14,431 nucleotides of DNA from Azorhizobium sp943369575 (GTDB taxonomy: Bacteria; Pseudomonadota; Alphaproteobacteria; Rhizobiales; Xanthobacteraceae): positions 1-14,431 of the forward strand of contig CALRNP020000150.1 in NCBI GenBank assembly GCA_943369575.1, read 5' to 3'. The notes below the pieces were generated by a model, which was not told where the DNA came from, searched no databases, and worked only from the letters and a program-made list of their open reading frames with translations. Numbering within the stretch: position 1 is the first letter of the stretch; each line of letters opens with the position of its first letter. Made by a program: the position numbers and the translations under genes. Below are positions 6,138 to 13,454 of the stretch, in pieces.

Positions 6138-7807
6138 GCGGTAAACTCCGGCTTGGCCATCCATTCCCGGCCCTTGAGCATCGCCTTCCAGTAAACCGGG
6201 GGCAGGATGCGCTCCTTCAGCAGCCAGGCAATAGAACTGGGCCGGGTGCCGTCGATGAACCATTTGGGAAAGCTCGGCAGCAGCTTGCCGCCATAGCCGA
6301 ATTCGGCGAGCACGATCTTGCCGCGCTCCACCGTCAGCGGACACGAGCCATACCCGTCATAGACCGCGTCCGCCCCGGCGACTGCCCCCATGTCCTTGAG
6401 CAGATTGTGGGCGACCACAGGCGCCTGTTTGCGCGCCGCGGCCGCGGTCTTGGCATTGGGGGCATTGCAGGCGTCGCCCAGCCCGTAAATCTCCGGGAAA
6501 CGGGGATGACGCAGGGTGGCGGGGTTCACTTCCACCCAGCCGGCGGCGTCCGCCAGCGGGGAGACCCGCACGAAGTCCGGCGCCTGCTGGGGCGGCACCA
6601 CATGGATCATGTCGAAGGGAGTCTCGACGGTGGAGGTGCTTGCGTCCGCATCCACCTTGGTGAACCACGCGGTGCGCGAAGCCCCGTCGATGCGCGTCAG
6701 CGTATGCTGGAAATTCAGCCCCACCTGATAGCGCGCCATATAGTCCATGAGCGCCGGCACATAATCCTTGACGCCGAACAGCACCGCGCCGGACGAGAAG
6801 AACTCGATCCCAATGTCCTTGAGGCGCCCCGCTCGCCGCCAGTGGTCGGCGGAGAGATAGAGCGCCTTCTGCGGCGCACCGGCACATTTGATGGGCATGG
6901 GCGGCTGGGTGAAGACCGCGCGGCCGGAGCGCAGGTTCTGCACCAACTCCCAAGTGTAAGGCGCCAGATCATAGCGGTAGTTGGAGGTCACGCCGTTGCG
7001 CCCGAGGGTCTCCACCAGGCCTTCGATGCCGACCCAATTGAGCTTGAGGCCCGGTGCAACGATCAGGCGCGCGTAGCGCACCACCCGGCAGCCATCGAGG
7101 ATGACGGTGCGGTTCTCCGGCTCGAAGGCAGCGACCGCTGCCTTGATCCAGCGCACACCAGACGGGATCAGCGAGGCCATGGTGCGCGCGGTCGTGGCGG
7201 GGCCGAACACGCCGCCACCCACCATGGTCCAGCCGGGCTGGTAGTAATGCACGTCGGCGGGGTCGATGATGGCGATGTCGAGGTCCGGCTTGCGCGCCTT
7301 CAGGCTCGAGGCGACGGCAATGCCCGCGGCGCCGCCGCCGATGATCAGCACCTCATGGCTGGCATCGATGGCATCGGTCGGGGTACGCCCGCCATTGGTG
7401 ATCCGCCGCACAACAGCCGACATGTCATAGCCGGCTGCCTTGGCGGTAGCGAGAATCTCCGCCGGGGCACGCCCGCGTGCCGCCTCCGCCAGGCACCACA
7501 GCGTCGTCGAGCGTGTCCCGGTCCGGCAGAAGGCCAATACGGGCCGGGGCAAGCGGTCCATCAGTTGGCCGAATGCCTCAGCGTCTTCCTGTCCCACCTT
7601 GCCGGAGACGATAGGGAGATAGACGGCATCGAGCCCATGGCGCCGCGCCTCGTCCGCGATTTCAGCGAAGAGGGGCTGGTCGGCCCCCTCTCCGTCTGGG
7701 CGGTTGCAGATGATGGCGCGGAACCCGGCGGCGGCGATCTCGGCGAGTTCGTCCGGGCGCACCTGTCCCGCCACCGACAGGGACGCATTAATGCCCTTGG
7801 CGTTCAT
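6134..7807 (-). CDS. DUF442 phosphatase-like domain fused to type II sulfide:quinone oxidoreductase
   Basis: The 557-residue protein has two parts. Residues 1-115 form a DUF442/TIGR01244 tyrosine-phosphatase-like domain with a CX5R signature, Cys94 to Arg99. Residues 150-557 form a FAD-dependent pyridine-nucleotide-disulfide-type oxidoreductase with GGGAAG at 157-162. Cys308 (IKCAGAPQK) and Cys489 (GYGSCPL) match the redox cysteine pair of mitochondrial-type SQR, and GDACNAP at 444-450 is the second flavin motif. SQR oxidises sulfide to persulfide or polysulfide and passes electrons to quinone at the membrane. In BigR-type loci DUF442 is fused to the dioxygenase instead, so it may handle the persulfide product, though its catalytic role is unproven. 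ATG 7807 is preceded by a strong AAGGAGG. A GC hairpin separates it from the upstream dioxygenase gene. Confidence 0.92.
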   Translation of the reverse strand: MNAKGINASLSVAGQVRPDELAEIAAAGFRAIICNRPDGEGADQPLFAEIADEARRHGLDAVYLPIVSGKVGQEDAEAFGQLMDRLPRPVLAFCRTGTRSTTLWCLAEAARGRAPAEILATAKAAGYDMSAVVRRITNGGRTPTDAIDASHEVLIIGGGAAGIAVASSLKARKPDLDIAIIDPADVHYYQPGWTMVGGGVFGPATTARTMASLIPSGVRWIKAAVAAFEPENRTVILDGCRVVRYARLIVAPGLKLNWVGIEGLVETLGRNGVTSNYRYDLAPYTWELVQNLRSGRAVFTQPPMPIKCAGAPQKALYLSADHWRRAGRLKDIGIEFFSSGAVLFGVKDYVPALMDYMARYQVGLNFQHTLTRIDGASRTAWFTKVDADASTSTVETPFDMIHVVPPQQAPDFVRVSPLADAAGWVEVNPATLRHPRFPEIYGLGDACNAPNAKTAAAARKQAPVVAHNLLKDMGAVAGADAVYDGYGSCPLTVERGKIVLAEFGYGGKLLPSFPKWFIDGTRPSSIAWLLKERILPPVYWKAMLKGREWMAKPEFTA

Positions 7808-7835
7808 TCTATTTCCTCCTTGGGGGCCGGCGACT

Positions 7836-7860
7836 GCGCCGGGTCCGTGGTGCCCGGCGC
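7836..7860 (-). promoter_or_regulatory. Intercistronic GC hairpin between dioxygenase and SQR genes
   Basis: GCGCCGGG (7836-7843) and CCCGGCGC (7853-7860) form a perfect 8-bp inverted repeat with a 9-base loop. In the transcript it begins directly after the dioxygenase TAA stop. No U-run follows and the SQR ribosome-binding site comes soon after, so it is unlikely to be a full terminator. It could stabilise the upstream message or set relative expression. Confidence 0.6.
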
Positions 7861-8754
7861 TTAAAGGCCGTTGATGGGCACCTTCAGAAAGCGCTTGCCG
7901 GCCGCGTCGGGCGGCGGCAGATCGCCGGCGCGCATGTTGACCTGGATCGACGGGATGATGAGCCGAGGCATGTCCAGCGTCGCGTCGCGGGCGGTGCGCA
8001 TGGCGACGAACTCGGCCTCGGTGACGCCGTCGCGCACATGGATATTGTGGGCGCGCTCCTCCGCGACACTGGTCTCCCACTGGATCTGCCGGCCGTTGGG
8101 GCCGTAGTCGTGGCACATGAACAGGCGAGTTTCGGGCGGCAGGGCCAGCACGCGCTGGATGGAGCGGTAGAGCACTGCGGGATCGCCGCCGGGAAAATCC
8201 GCCCGCGCCGTGCCGCCATCGGGCATGAACAGCGTATCGCCCACGAATGCGGCATTGCCGATCACATGGGTCATGCAGGCCGGGGTATGGCCAGGAGTGT
8301 GCATGGCGAAGGCGGTCATGGTGCCGATCTGATAGCTGTCGCCATCGGCGAACAACTGATCGAACTGGCTGCCGTCGCGCTGGAATTCGGTGCCTTCATT
8401 GAAGACCTTGCCGAACGTGTGCTGCACCACAGTGATCTGGTCGCCGATGCCCAGCTTACCGCCCAGCTTGCCCTGGATGTAAGGCGCAGCCGAAAGATGA
8501 TCGGCATGGACATGGGTTTCGATCAGCCACTCCAGCTTGAGACCGTGGGCCGTTATGAAGGCGATGATGGCATCCGCCGACTGATAAGAGATGCGGCCGG
8601 CCGGATAGTCGATGTCCATGACGCTGTCGATCACCGCGCAGGCGAGCGACCGAGGGTCCTTCACCACATAGCTGACCGTATTGGTGGGGGCGTCGAAGAA
8701 GGCCGTCACCTCGGGTGTCACGGTCAGATCCACGGCATGGGGAATGGGGGACAT
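7861..8754 (-). CDS. ETHE1-like persulfide dioxygenase (metallo-beta-lactamase fold)
   Basis: The 297-residue protein is a metallo-beta-lactamase-fold enzyme of the ETHE1/persulfide dioxygenase group, which uses mononuclear iron to oxidise glutathione persulfide to sulfite and glutathione. Visible metal-site motifs are HVHADH at 81-86, HTPGH with His156, GDT with Asp173, and CHDY with His215. The stretch PDGGTARADFPGGD (about 178-191) is typical of this group rather than of glyoxalase II. A good AGGGAGG sequence precedes ATG 8754. It lies between the YeeE/YedE genes and the SQR gene, which fits a relay of sulfide to persulfide to sulfite. Unlike the Blh protein of BigR operons, it has no DUF442 domain of its own; that domain is on the neighbouring SQR. 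No rhodanese domain is present. Confidence 0.92.
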   Translation of the reverse strand: MSPIPHAVDLTVTPEVTAFFDAPTNTVSYVVKDPRSLACAVIDSVMDIDYPAGRISYQSADAIIAFITAHGLKLEWLIETHVHADHLSAAPYIQGKLGGKLGIGDQITVVQHTFGKVFNEGTEFQRDGSQFDQLFADGDSYQIGTMTAFAMHTPGHTPACMTHVIGNAAFVGDTLFMPDGGTARADFPGGDPAVLYRSIQRVLALPPETRLFMCHDYGPNGRQIQWETSVAEERAHNIHVRDGVTEAEFVAMRTARDATLDMPRLIIPSIQVNMRAGDLPPPDAAGKRFLKVPINGL

Positions 8755-8766
8755 GGCAACCTCCCT

Positions 8767-9228
8767 TCAGGTCTGCGTTGAAGAATTCTGCGGCACGGTG
8801 TCAGCCAGGCGCTCCTCTTGCCATCGAGCCAACCAGCGGGCGGCCGCCATGCCGGCCAGCATGGCCGGTACGAAGACGAGAACGCCCGGCGCCCCCAGGC
8901 CGAGGGAGGTCAAAGCCGGGCCCGGACACAGGCCGGACAGCCCCCACCCAAGCCCGAACAGCGCCGGGCCAACCAGCAGGCGCAGATCGATGTCGCGCCG
9001 GGTGGGCACCTGGAATTTCATTGCGAACAACGGCTTGCGCCAGCCCAGCACCCAGCGATAGCCGGCTGCGGTGATCGCCACCGCGCCGCCCATGACGAAG
9101 GCGAGGCTGGGATCCCAGGTTCCGGCGATATCCAGGAAGTTCAGCACCTTGGCCGGATCGGCCATGCCGGAGATGACGAGGCCGAGGCCGAAGATCAGCC
9201 CGGCCAGCAAATGAAGGACGACGCCCAT
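8767..9228 (-). CDS. YeeE/YedE-like half transporter (DUF6691 type)
   Basis: This 153-residue membrane protein has about four hydrophobic segments (near 3-21, 45-62, 85-103 and 113-134) and the motif GWGLSGLCPGPA at 94-105 with one conserved cysteine, Cys101. It represents one half of the YeeE/YedE sulfur-transport fold; the preceding gene supplies the other half. Full-length YeeE imports thiosulfate using conserved cysteines in the membrane, so the two half-proteins probably assemble into a complex moving a sulfur species. The ATG lies one base after the stop of the upstream half-transporter, and its GGAGG overlaps that gene's end. It ends 12 bases before the dioxygenase start. The exact substrate is not readable from the sequence. 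Confidence 0.85.
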   Translation of the reverse strand: MGVVLHLLAGLIFGLGLVISGMADPAKVLNFLDIAGTWDPSLAFVMGGAVAITAAGYRWVLGWRKPLFAMKFQVPTRRDIDLRLLVGPALFGLGWGLSGLCPGPALTSLGLGAPGVLVFVPAMLAGMAAARWLARWQEERLADTVPQNSSTQT

Positions 9229-9229
9229 C

Positions 9230-9667
9230 TCAGCCTCCCAAGCCGTGGCGCATAACGAACACCGTCAGCCCGGCCACCGTCATGAACACCGCCGTCGCCA
9301 CCAGGGAGCGGGGCGAGAGGCGGGCAAGGCCGCAAACCCCATGGCCGCTGGTGCAGCCGCTGCCCCACACTGACCCGAAGCCCACCAGCCCGCCGGCCAC
9401 CACCATCAGGCCGAGATGGTCCGAAACGGTCTGCGCCACAGGCACGCCGGTTGCCCAGAGGGCGACGAAGGGCGCCACCACCAGGCCTGCGACAAAGGCC
9501 ATATTGCCGCCCAGGCCGCCGGCGCCATAGGGCGGCAGCAGGCGGGAGGTGATGCCGCTGATGCCGGCGATCCGTCCCTGCCCCGCCATCAGCAGCACGG
9601 CGGCGGCGCCGATGAGCAGGCCGCCCAGCAGCGAGGCCAGGGGCGTGAAGGGGGTGAGCGTGTTCAT
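9230..9667 (-). CDS. YeeE/YedE-like half transporter with GCTSGHGVCG motif
   Basis: The 145-residue membrane protein has about four hydrophobic segments and carries the family signature GCTSGHGVCG at 104-113, with Cys105 and Cys112. These cysteines lie where YeeE-type transporters relay thiosulfate or related sulfur compounds. Its length is about half that of full YeeE, and the following gene encodes the complementary half with GLCPGPA. A GAGG ribosome-binding sequence overlaps the stop of the upstream DUF2892 gene, so the genes are tightly packed. Paired small YeeE/YedE proteins next to ETHE1 and SQR are usual in BigR/SqrR-type sulfide-response operons, supporting a role in sulfur-species transport during sulfide stress. 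Confidence 0.87.
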   Translation of the reverse strand: MNTLTPFTPLASLLGGLLIGAAAVLLMAGQGRIAGISGITSRLLPPYGAGGLGGNMAFVAGLVVAPFVALWATGVPVAQTVSDHLGLMVVAGGLVGFGSVWGSGCTSGHGVCGLARLSPRSLVATAVFMTVAGLTVFVMRHGLGG

Positions 9668-9674
9668 GGGCGCC

Positions 9675-9896
9675 TCATTTTCTCGGGCAGGTGCGGATGC
9701 CTAGCAGGACGTAGGCCGGGCAGAAGCGGAACAGCGCCGTCAGAAGCAATACCGCACCCACGACCGGCAGGACCCAGATGCCCGCCCCGAGGGCCGCCAG
9801 AGCGGCGGCGAGCGGTGGCACGAACGGCACCGCCAGCAAAAGAATTCCTGCCAGCGCGCGCACCGCGCGATCCACACTCCCGACATTGCTCATCAT
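9675..9896 (-). CDS. Small DUF2892 (YgaP-like) inner-membrane protein
   Basis: The 73-residue protein has an N-terminal NVGSVDRAVRALAG stretch and two hydrophobic segments. It ends in FRFCPAYVLLGIRTCPRK, with the two-cysteine pattern typical of DUF2892, the membrane domain attached to the rhodanese YgaP in enterobacteria. It probably sits in the inner membrane and may bind or pass sulfur through the cysteine pair; the function is not established. The frame also has an ATG at 9908, but GGAGG lies downstream of that codon and 5 bases before the ATG at 9896. The predicted transcript start near 9916 also favours the shorter form. An adjacent ATG at 9893 is equally possible. It is the first gene of the operon. 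Confidence 0.85.
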   Translation of the reverse strand: MMSNVGSVDRAVRALAGILLLAVPFVPPLAAALAALGAGIWVLPVVGAVLLLTALFRFCPAYVLLGIRTCPRK

Positions 9897-9922
9897 GGCC
9901 GCCTCCATTAAGTTAACAAAGA

Positions 9923-9950
9923 CGTATATACGAAAATTCTAATATGTAAA
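9923..9950 (-). promoter_or_regulatory. Promoter of the sulfide operon
   Basis: Read on the minus strand, TTTACA (9945-9950) and TATACG (9923-9928) are separated by 16 bases and direct transcription towards the DUF2892 gene, with an expected start near 9916. The spacing and AT-rich character fit a housekeeping promoter. The spacer is filled by the palindrome at 9926-9945. Confidence 0.55.
9926..9945. promoter_or_regulatory. Candidate BigR/SqrR-type (ArsR family) operator
   Basis: An imperfect palindrome of form ATAT-N2-GAA-N2-TTC-N2-ATAT lies between, and just overlaps, the -35 and -10 elements of the sulfide operon. AT-rich palindromes at this position are the targets of the persulfide-sensing ArsR-family repressors BigR and SqrR, which control the same gene set elsewhere. 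Repression by blocking RNA polymerase is inferred. No ArsR-type gene occurs in the window. Confidence 0.55.
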
Positions 9951-10162
9951 GCACGCCTTCGCCCTTTCTCGCGGCTGAAACTCGCCCTGCCCGCGCTTGA
10001 GGCCGCACAGAGGTGGATCATCGCGCCCGCACCCAGGAGCGGGCTGCGGGCCTTCCCTGCCTGTTCAACGGCCACCATTCGTCAGCTCACCGATGTGTCA
10101 TCAGCGCACGAGGAACCTCCACGTATCAGGATCATTTGCGTTCAGGATAGAGGGAGAACCAG

Positions 10163-12469
10163 ATGACCGAGCGCGTGCACCATGAACCCTACGATCAACC
10201 CGTTGGCGGCTGGGGTTCGGCGAAGTCTCTCCTTGTACACTCCACCACCCAGGGTGCGATTTCGACTGTCTCAAGTCTGATCACGGACCACAACAAGACT
10301 GGTGGGTATATGTGCACCAGTTGCGCATGGGCCAAACCCGCAAGACCTCATGCTGCGGAATTTTGTGAGAACGGCGCCAAGGCCACCTTCTGGGACCTGA
10401 CCAGCCACCGCACCCCGCCGGCATTTTTCGCCGATCACACGGTGTCCGAGCTTCTCGGATGGTCGGACCATGACCTCGAGAAGGAAGGCCGCCTCACCCA
10501 TCCTCTGCGCTATGACGCCAAGCTCGACAGATATGTGGAAGTGAGCTGGGACGAAGCCTTCCTCGACATTGGCACGAAGCTGCGCAGTTATTTGCCTGAT
10601 GGCGTGGTGTTCTATGCCTCCGGGCGCGCCTCGCTCGAAACATCCTACATGTACCAGCTTCTCGCCCGGCTCTACGGCACCAACAACCTGCCGGACAGCT
10701 CAAACATGTGCCACGAGACCACCTCTGTTGCCCTGCCCCCGAGCATCGGCACGCCGGTGGGCACCGTGCTGCTGGAGGACTTCACCGAGACCGACTGCAT
10801 CTTCTCCTTCGGCCAGAACGTGGGCACCAACGCCCCACGCCTGCTTCACAGCCTCCAGGAGGCCCGCGAGCGTGACGTGCCGATCGTGGTGTTCAATCCG
10901 CTGCGGGAGAAGGGATGGGAGGAGTTCGTCAACCCCCAGCGACCCGGCCAAATGCTGACGAACAGCCCGACGCAGATTGCGACCCAATATTACCAGGTCC
11001 GATCCGGGGGCGACATCGCCGCCATGATGGGCATGGCCAAGGCGCTGCTGGCGATGGATGACGAGGCGCAGGCAAGCGGCGCCGAGCGGGTGCTGGATAT
11101 GGCCTTCATCGCCGAGCACACGGATGGCTTCCTCGCCTTTGAAACCCTCGTGCGTGAAACCGCCTGGGAGGACGTCACGCGCGAGGCCGGCCTGCCGCAA
11201 GCCGCTCTGGAGGCGGCTGCGCTCACCTTTGCCCGCGCGCGCAGCGTCATCGCCATTTATGGCATGGGCCTCACCCAGCATCGCCTCGGCATCGACAACG
11301 TCCAGATGCTGGTGAACCTGCTGCTGATGGGCGGCCATATCGGCAAGCCCGGCGCCGGCATCTGCCCGGTGCGCGGTCATTCCAACGTGCAGGGGCAGCG
11401 GACCGTCGGCATCGCCGAGAAGGCCGACCTGGTCCCGCTGGACCGGATGGCCGAGCAGTTCGGCTTCGAACCGCCCCGGGAAGACGGGATGACGACCGTG
11501 GAGGTCTGCGAAGGCGTGATCGCCGGACAGGTCCGCGCCTTCATTGGCCTTGGCGGCAATTTCGTGCGCGCGGTGCCCGAGCGGGAATTGATGGAAGAGA
11601 AATGGCGGGGGCTCGACCTGTCGGTTCAGATCGCCACCAAGCTCAACCGCACGCACCTGATTACAGCGAAGACCACCTATCTGCTGCCGACGCTGGTGCG
11701 CTCCGAAATCGACACCCAGGCCACCGGGCCGCAGATCGTGACCATGGAGGATTCCACCACCTGCATCCACGCCTCGCGCGGCAAGTTCACCCCAGCGGCG
11801 GACACCCTTCTCTCCGAGCCACGCATCGTTTCAGAAATCGCGAAGGCGACCCTTCCGCCCAATCCGAAGGTGCCGTGGGATCGCTGGGTTCAGGATTATG
11901 CCCTGGTCCGCGAGGCCATTGAGGCGACATTCCCCGATGACTTTCGGGACTTCAACGCGCGGCTCGATACACCGGGCGGCTTCCCCCGCCCGGTGGGGGC
12001 GCGCGAGCGGAAATGGGAGACGGAGAACGGCAAGGCCAATTTCCAGATTCCGAAAGGCCTGTGCGCGAGCTTCGATGATGGGACCGACGTGGACGTGCTC
12101 CGCCTCATCACCCTGCGCTCCAACGATCAGTTCAATACCACCGTCTATGGCTATTCAGACCGCCTGCGCGGCATCAGCGGTTCGCGCATGGTCATCATGA
12201 TGAACCCTGACGATCGCATCCGCCTCGGCCTGCCCGAGAATGGCCGCGCCCGCATGGTGACGGCAGCCGAGGACGGCATCGTCCGCAGCATGGAGGGTTT
12301 TCAGGTGATCGACTATGACCTGCCCGCCGGCACCTGCGCATCCTATTATCCCGAATGCAATGCGCTGATCCCGCTCTGGCAGTATGCGGAAGGGTCCAAG
12401 ACACCCGCGGCAAAGTCCGTGCCCGTCCGGATCTTCCCAAGCCTGCTGGCCACCGAGTCCCCGGCATGA
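10163..12469 (+). CDS. FdhF/YdeP-family molybdopterin oxidoreductase (formate dehydrogenase-like)
   Basis: The 768-residue protein matches the FdhF/YdeP branch of molybdopterin oxidoreductases. The N-terminus has CTSCAWAKP with Cys51 and Cys54 and FCENGAK with Cys68, the iron-sulfur-site pattern of this branch. NMCHETT at 181-187 places Cys183 as probable molybdenum ligand, in the position of the selenocysteine or cysteine of formate dehydrogenases. GHSNVQGQRT near 410-420 is a cofactor-binding motif. No twin-arginine signal is visible, so it is probably cytoplasmic. A good AGGGAG lies 6 bases before ATG 10163. Its stop overlaps the start of an FNT channel gene. Formate is the natural guess for substrate, since the related Fdh4A of Methylobacterium acts in formate oxidation, but YdeP-type enzymes are poorly characterised and no partner subunit or FdhD is in view. 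Confidence 0.88.
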   Translation: MTERVHHEPYDQPVGGWGSAKSLLVHSTTQGAISTVSSLITDHNKTGGYMCTSCAWAKPARPHAAEFCENGAKATFWDLTSHRTPPAFFADHTVSELLGWSDHDLEKEGRLTHPLRYDAKLDRYVEVSWDEAFLDIGTKLRSYLPDGVVFYASGRASLETSYMYQLLARLYGTNNLPDSSNMCHETTSVALPPSIGTPVGTVLLEDFTETDCIFSFGQNVGTNAPRLLHSLQEARERDVPIVVFNPLREKGWEEFVNPQRPGQMLTNSPTQIATQYYQVRSGGDIAAMMGMAKALLAMDDEAQASGAERVLDMAFIAEHTDGFLAFETLVRETAWEDVTREAGLPQAALEAAALTFARARSVIAIYGMGLTQHRLGIDNVQMLVNLLLMGGHIGKPGAGICPVRGHSNVQGQRTVGIAEKADLVPLDRMAEQFGFEPPREDGMTTVEVCEGVIAGQVRAFIGLGGNFVRAVPERELMEEKWRGLDLSVQIATKLNRTHLITAKTTYLLPTLVRSEIDTQATGPQIVTMEDSTTCIHASRGKFTPAADTLLSEPRIVSEIAKATLPPNPKVPWDRWVQDYALVREAIEATFPDDFRDFNARLDTPGGFPRPVGARERKWETENGKANFQIPKGLCASFDDGTDVDVLRLITLRSNDQFNTTVYGYSDRLRGISGSRMVIMMNPDDRIRLGLPENGRARMVTAAEDGIVRSMEGFQVIDYDLPAGTCASYYPECNALIPLWQYAEGSKTPAAKSVPVRIFPSLLATESPA

Positions 12470-13278
12470 GCGAGAAGCTCGCCTTGGCGGAGCCATCGGC
12501 TCTGGCGGAAGAGGTGTTCGAGGCACTGGAGGCGAAAGCAACCCTGCCGCTCGTCCCCATGACGATCCTGGGTATTCTGGCTGGCATCTATATCGGCCTC
12601 GGCAGCCTGTTTGCGACCGTGGTGCTTGCGGGGTCGGATGCCCTGCCCCACGGCGTAGCGCAACTGCTGGCGGGCCTGGCCTTTTCCGTTGGCCTCGCAC
12701 TGGTCCTCATCGCGGGCGCGGAACTGTTCACCGGCAACGTGCTCATGGTTGGCCCGCTGGCAGCGCGCCGCGTCGCGCCGGCGCGGGTGGCGACAGCGCT
12801 TTGCATCGTCTATGGCGCCAATTTTCTGGGCTCGCTGCTGCTAGCGCTGCTCGTGCTGGCAGCGGGGGTGCATGAAACGGCGGACGGGGTCGTGGGGCGG
12901 GCAGCGCTGGATCTGGGATCCACAAAGACCGGCAATGGATTCTTGCCCACCCTGGCGAGCGGAATGGTTGCAAACATCCTCGTGTGTCTGGCCGTCTGGC
13001 TCGGCTATGCCGGCCGCACCACGACCCAGAAGATTGCGGGTGTCATGCTGCCCATCGCGGCCTTTGTGGCGGCCGGGCTGGAGCACTCCGTCGCCAACAT
13101 GTACCTGCTCCCCTATGCCTTCATGGTGCAGGCTTTGACCGGCCATACCGACACCGCCCTCTCCACGTCCGCCATCCTGGGCAATCTGGTGCCGGCGACC
13201 CTCGGCAACATGCTTGGGGGGTCCATGGTCGCACTTGCCTATTGGGCGGCGTTCATCCGCCCCGCTGCGAGAACATGA
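12466..13278 (+). CDS. FNT-family formate/nitrite/hydrosulfide channel
   Basis: The 270-residue membrane protein has six predicted helices and the hallmarks of the formate-nitrite transporter family: AELFTGN at 85-91, EHSVAN at 206-211 with the pore histidine His207, and Lys154, which stands 16 residues before the conserved Asn170 as in FocA. Pentameric FNT channels pass small monovalent anions such as formate, nitrite or hydrosulfide through the inner membrane. The start overlaps the stop of the formate-dehydrogenase-like gene in an ATGA and has no strong Shine-Dalgarno, so translation is likely coupled. That partner favours formate as substrate. The divergent sulfide operon leaves hydrosulfide open as an alternative, and motifs alone cannot decide. 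Confidence 0.9.
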   Translation: MSEKLALAEPSALAEEVFEALEAKATLPLVPMTILGILAGIYIGLGSLFATVVLAGSDALPHGVAQLLAGLAFSVGLALVLIAGAELFTGNVLMVGPLAARRVAPARVATALCIVYGANFLGSLLLALLVLAAGVHETADGVVGRAALDLGSTKTGNGFLPTLASGMVANILVCLAVWLGYAGRTTTQKIAGVMLPIAAFVAAGLEHSVANMYLLPYAFMVQALTGHTDTALSTSAILGNLVPATLGNMLGGSMVALAYWAAFIRPAART

Positions 13279-13297
13279 CCCATGGGAATGTTTTGCG

Positions 13298-13322
13298 GGA
13301 ACCTGAGGCGCGGCCGGTCGTT
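13298..13322 (+). promoter_or_regulatory. Candidate EcfG (general stress response) promoter
   Basis: GGAAC at 13298-13302, followed by C, and CGTT at 13319-13322 are separated by 16 bases. This matches the GGAAC-N16/17-CGTT pattern recognised by the alphaproteobacterial extracytoplasmic-function sigma factor EcfG. It lies just after the FNT gene and about 130 bases before the ctaG-like gene, so it would make that gene pair stress-inducible. Confidence 0.55.
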
Positions 13323-13454
13323 GCCGAAGGAGAAAAGATCCCCGTCCGCAGCTTGAGGAGTTGAACGATCGTTCTGCTGCAACGCGCTGCCTGACCGTGG
13401 AGCCTTCATGCTCCCCGGCGTTTTGCCACGCCCATTCTTTGCCCGGAGTTCGGC

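Noticed and set aside
5316..6194. 292-codon plus-strand frame antisense to the TauE gene
   Set aside because: Composition dominated by His, Asp, Glu and Arg, the mirror of hydrophobic helices; no family resemblance.
6407..7864. 485-codon plus-strand frame antisense to the SQR gene
   Set aside because: His/Gly/Arg-rich translation typical of a GC-rich antisense shadow; the minus strand encodes a full, motif-rich SQR.
10025..10051. GCCCGCA/TGCGGGC inverted repeat in the divergent intergenic region
   Set aside because: Seven-base GC-rich arms are easily expected by chance at this composition, and nothing places it as an operator or terminator.
10112..10142. GGAAC...CGTT upstream of the molybdoenzyme gene as an EcfG promoter
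   Set aside because: The spacer is 22 bases, too long for the EcfG consensus of about 16-18.
10700..11770. 356-codon minus-strand frame inside the molybdoenzyme gene
   Set aside because: No recognisable motif, and it lies wholly within a well-supported gene on the other strand.
13282..13356. 24-codon ATG frame between the FNT and ctaG-like genes
   Set aside because: It overlaps the candidate EcfG promoter, has no convincing ribosome-binding site and its peptide is unremarkable.
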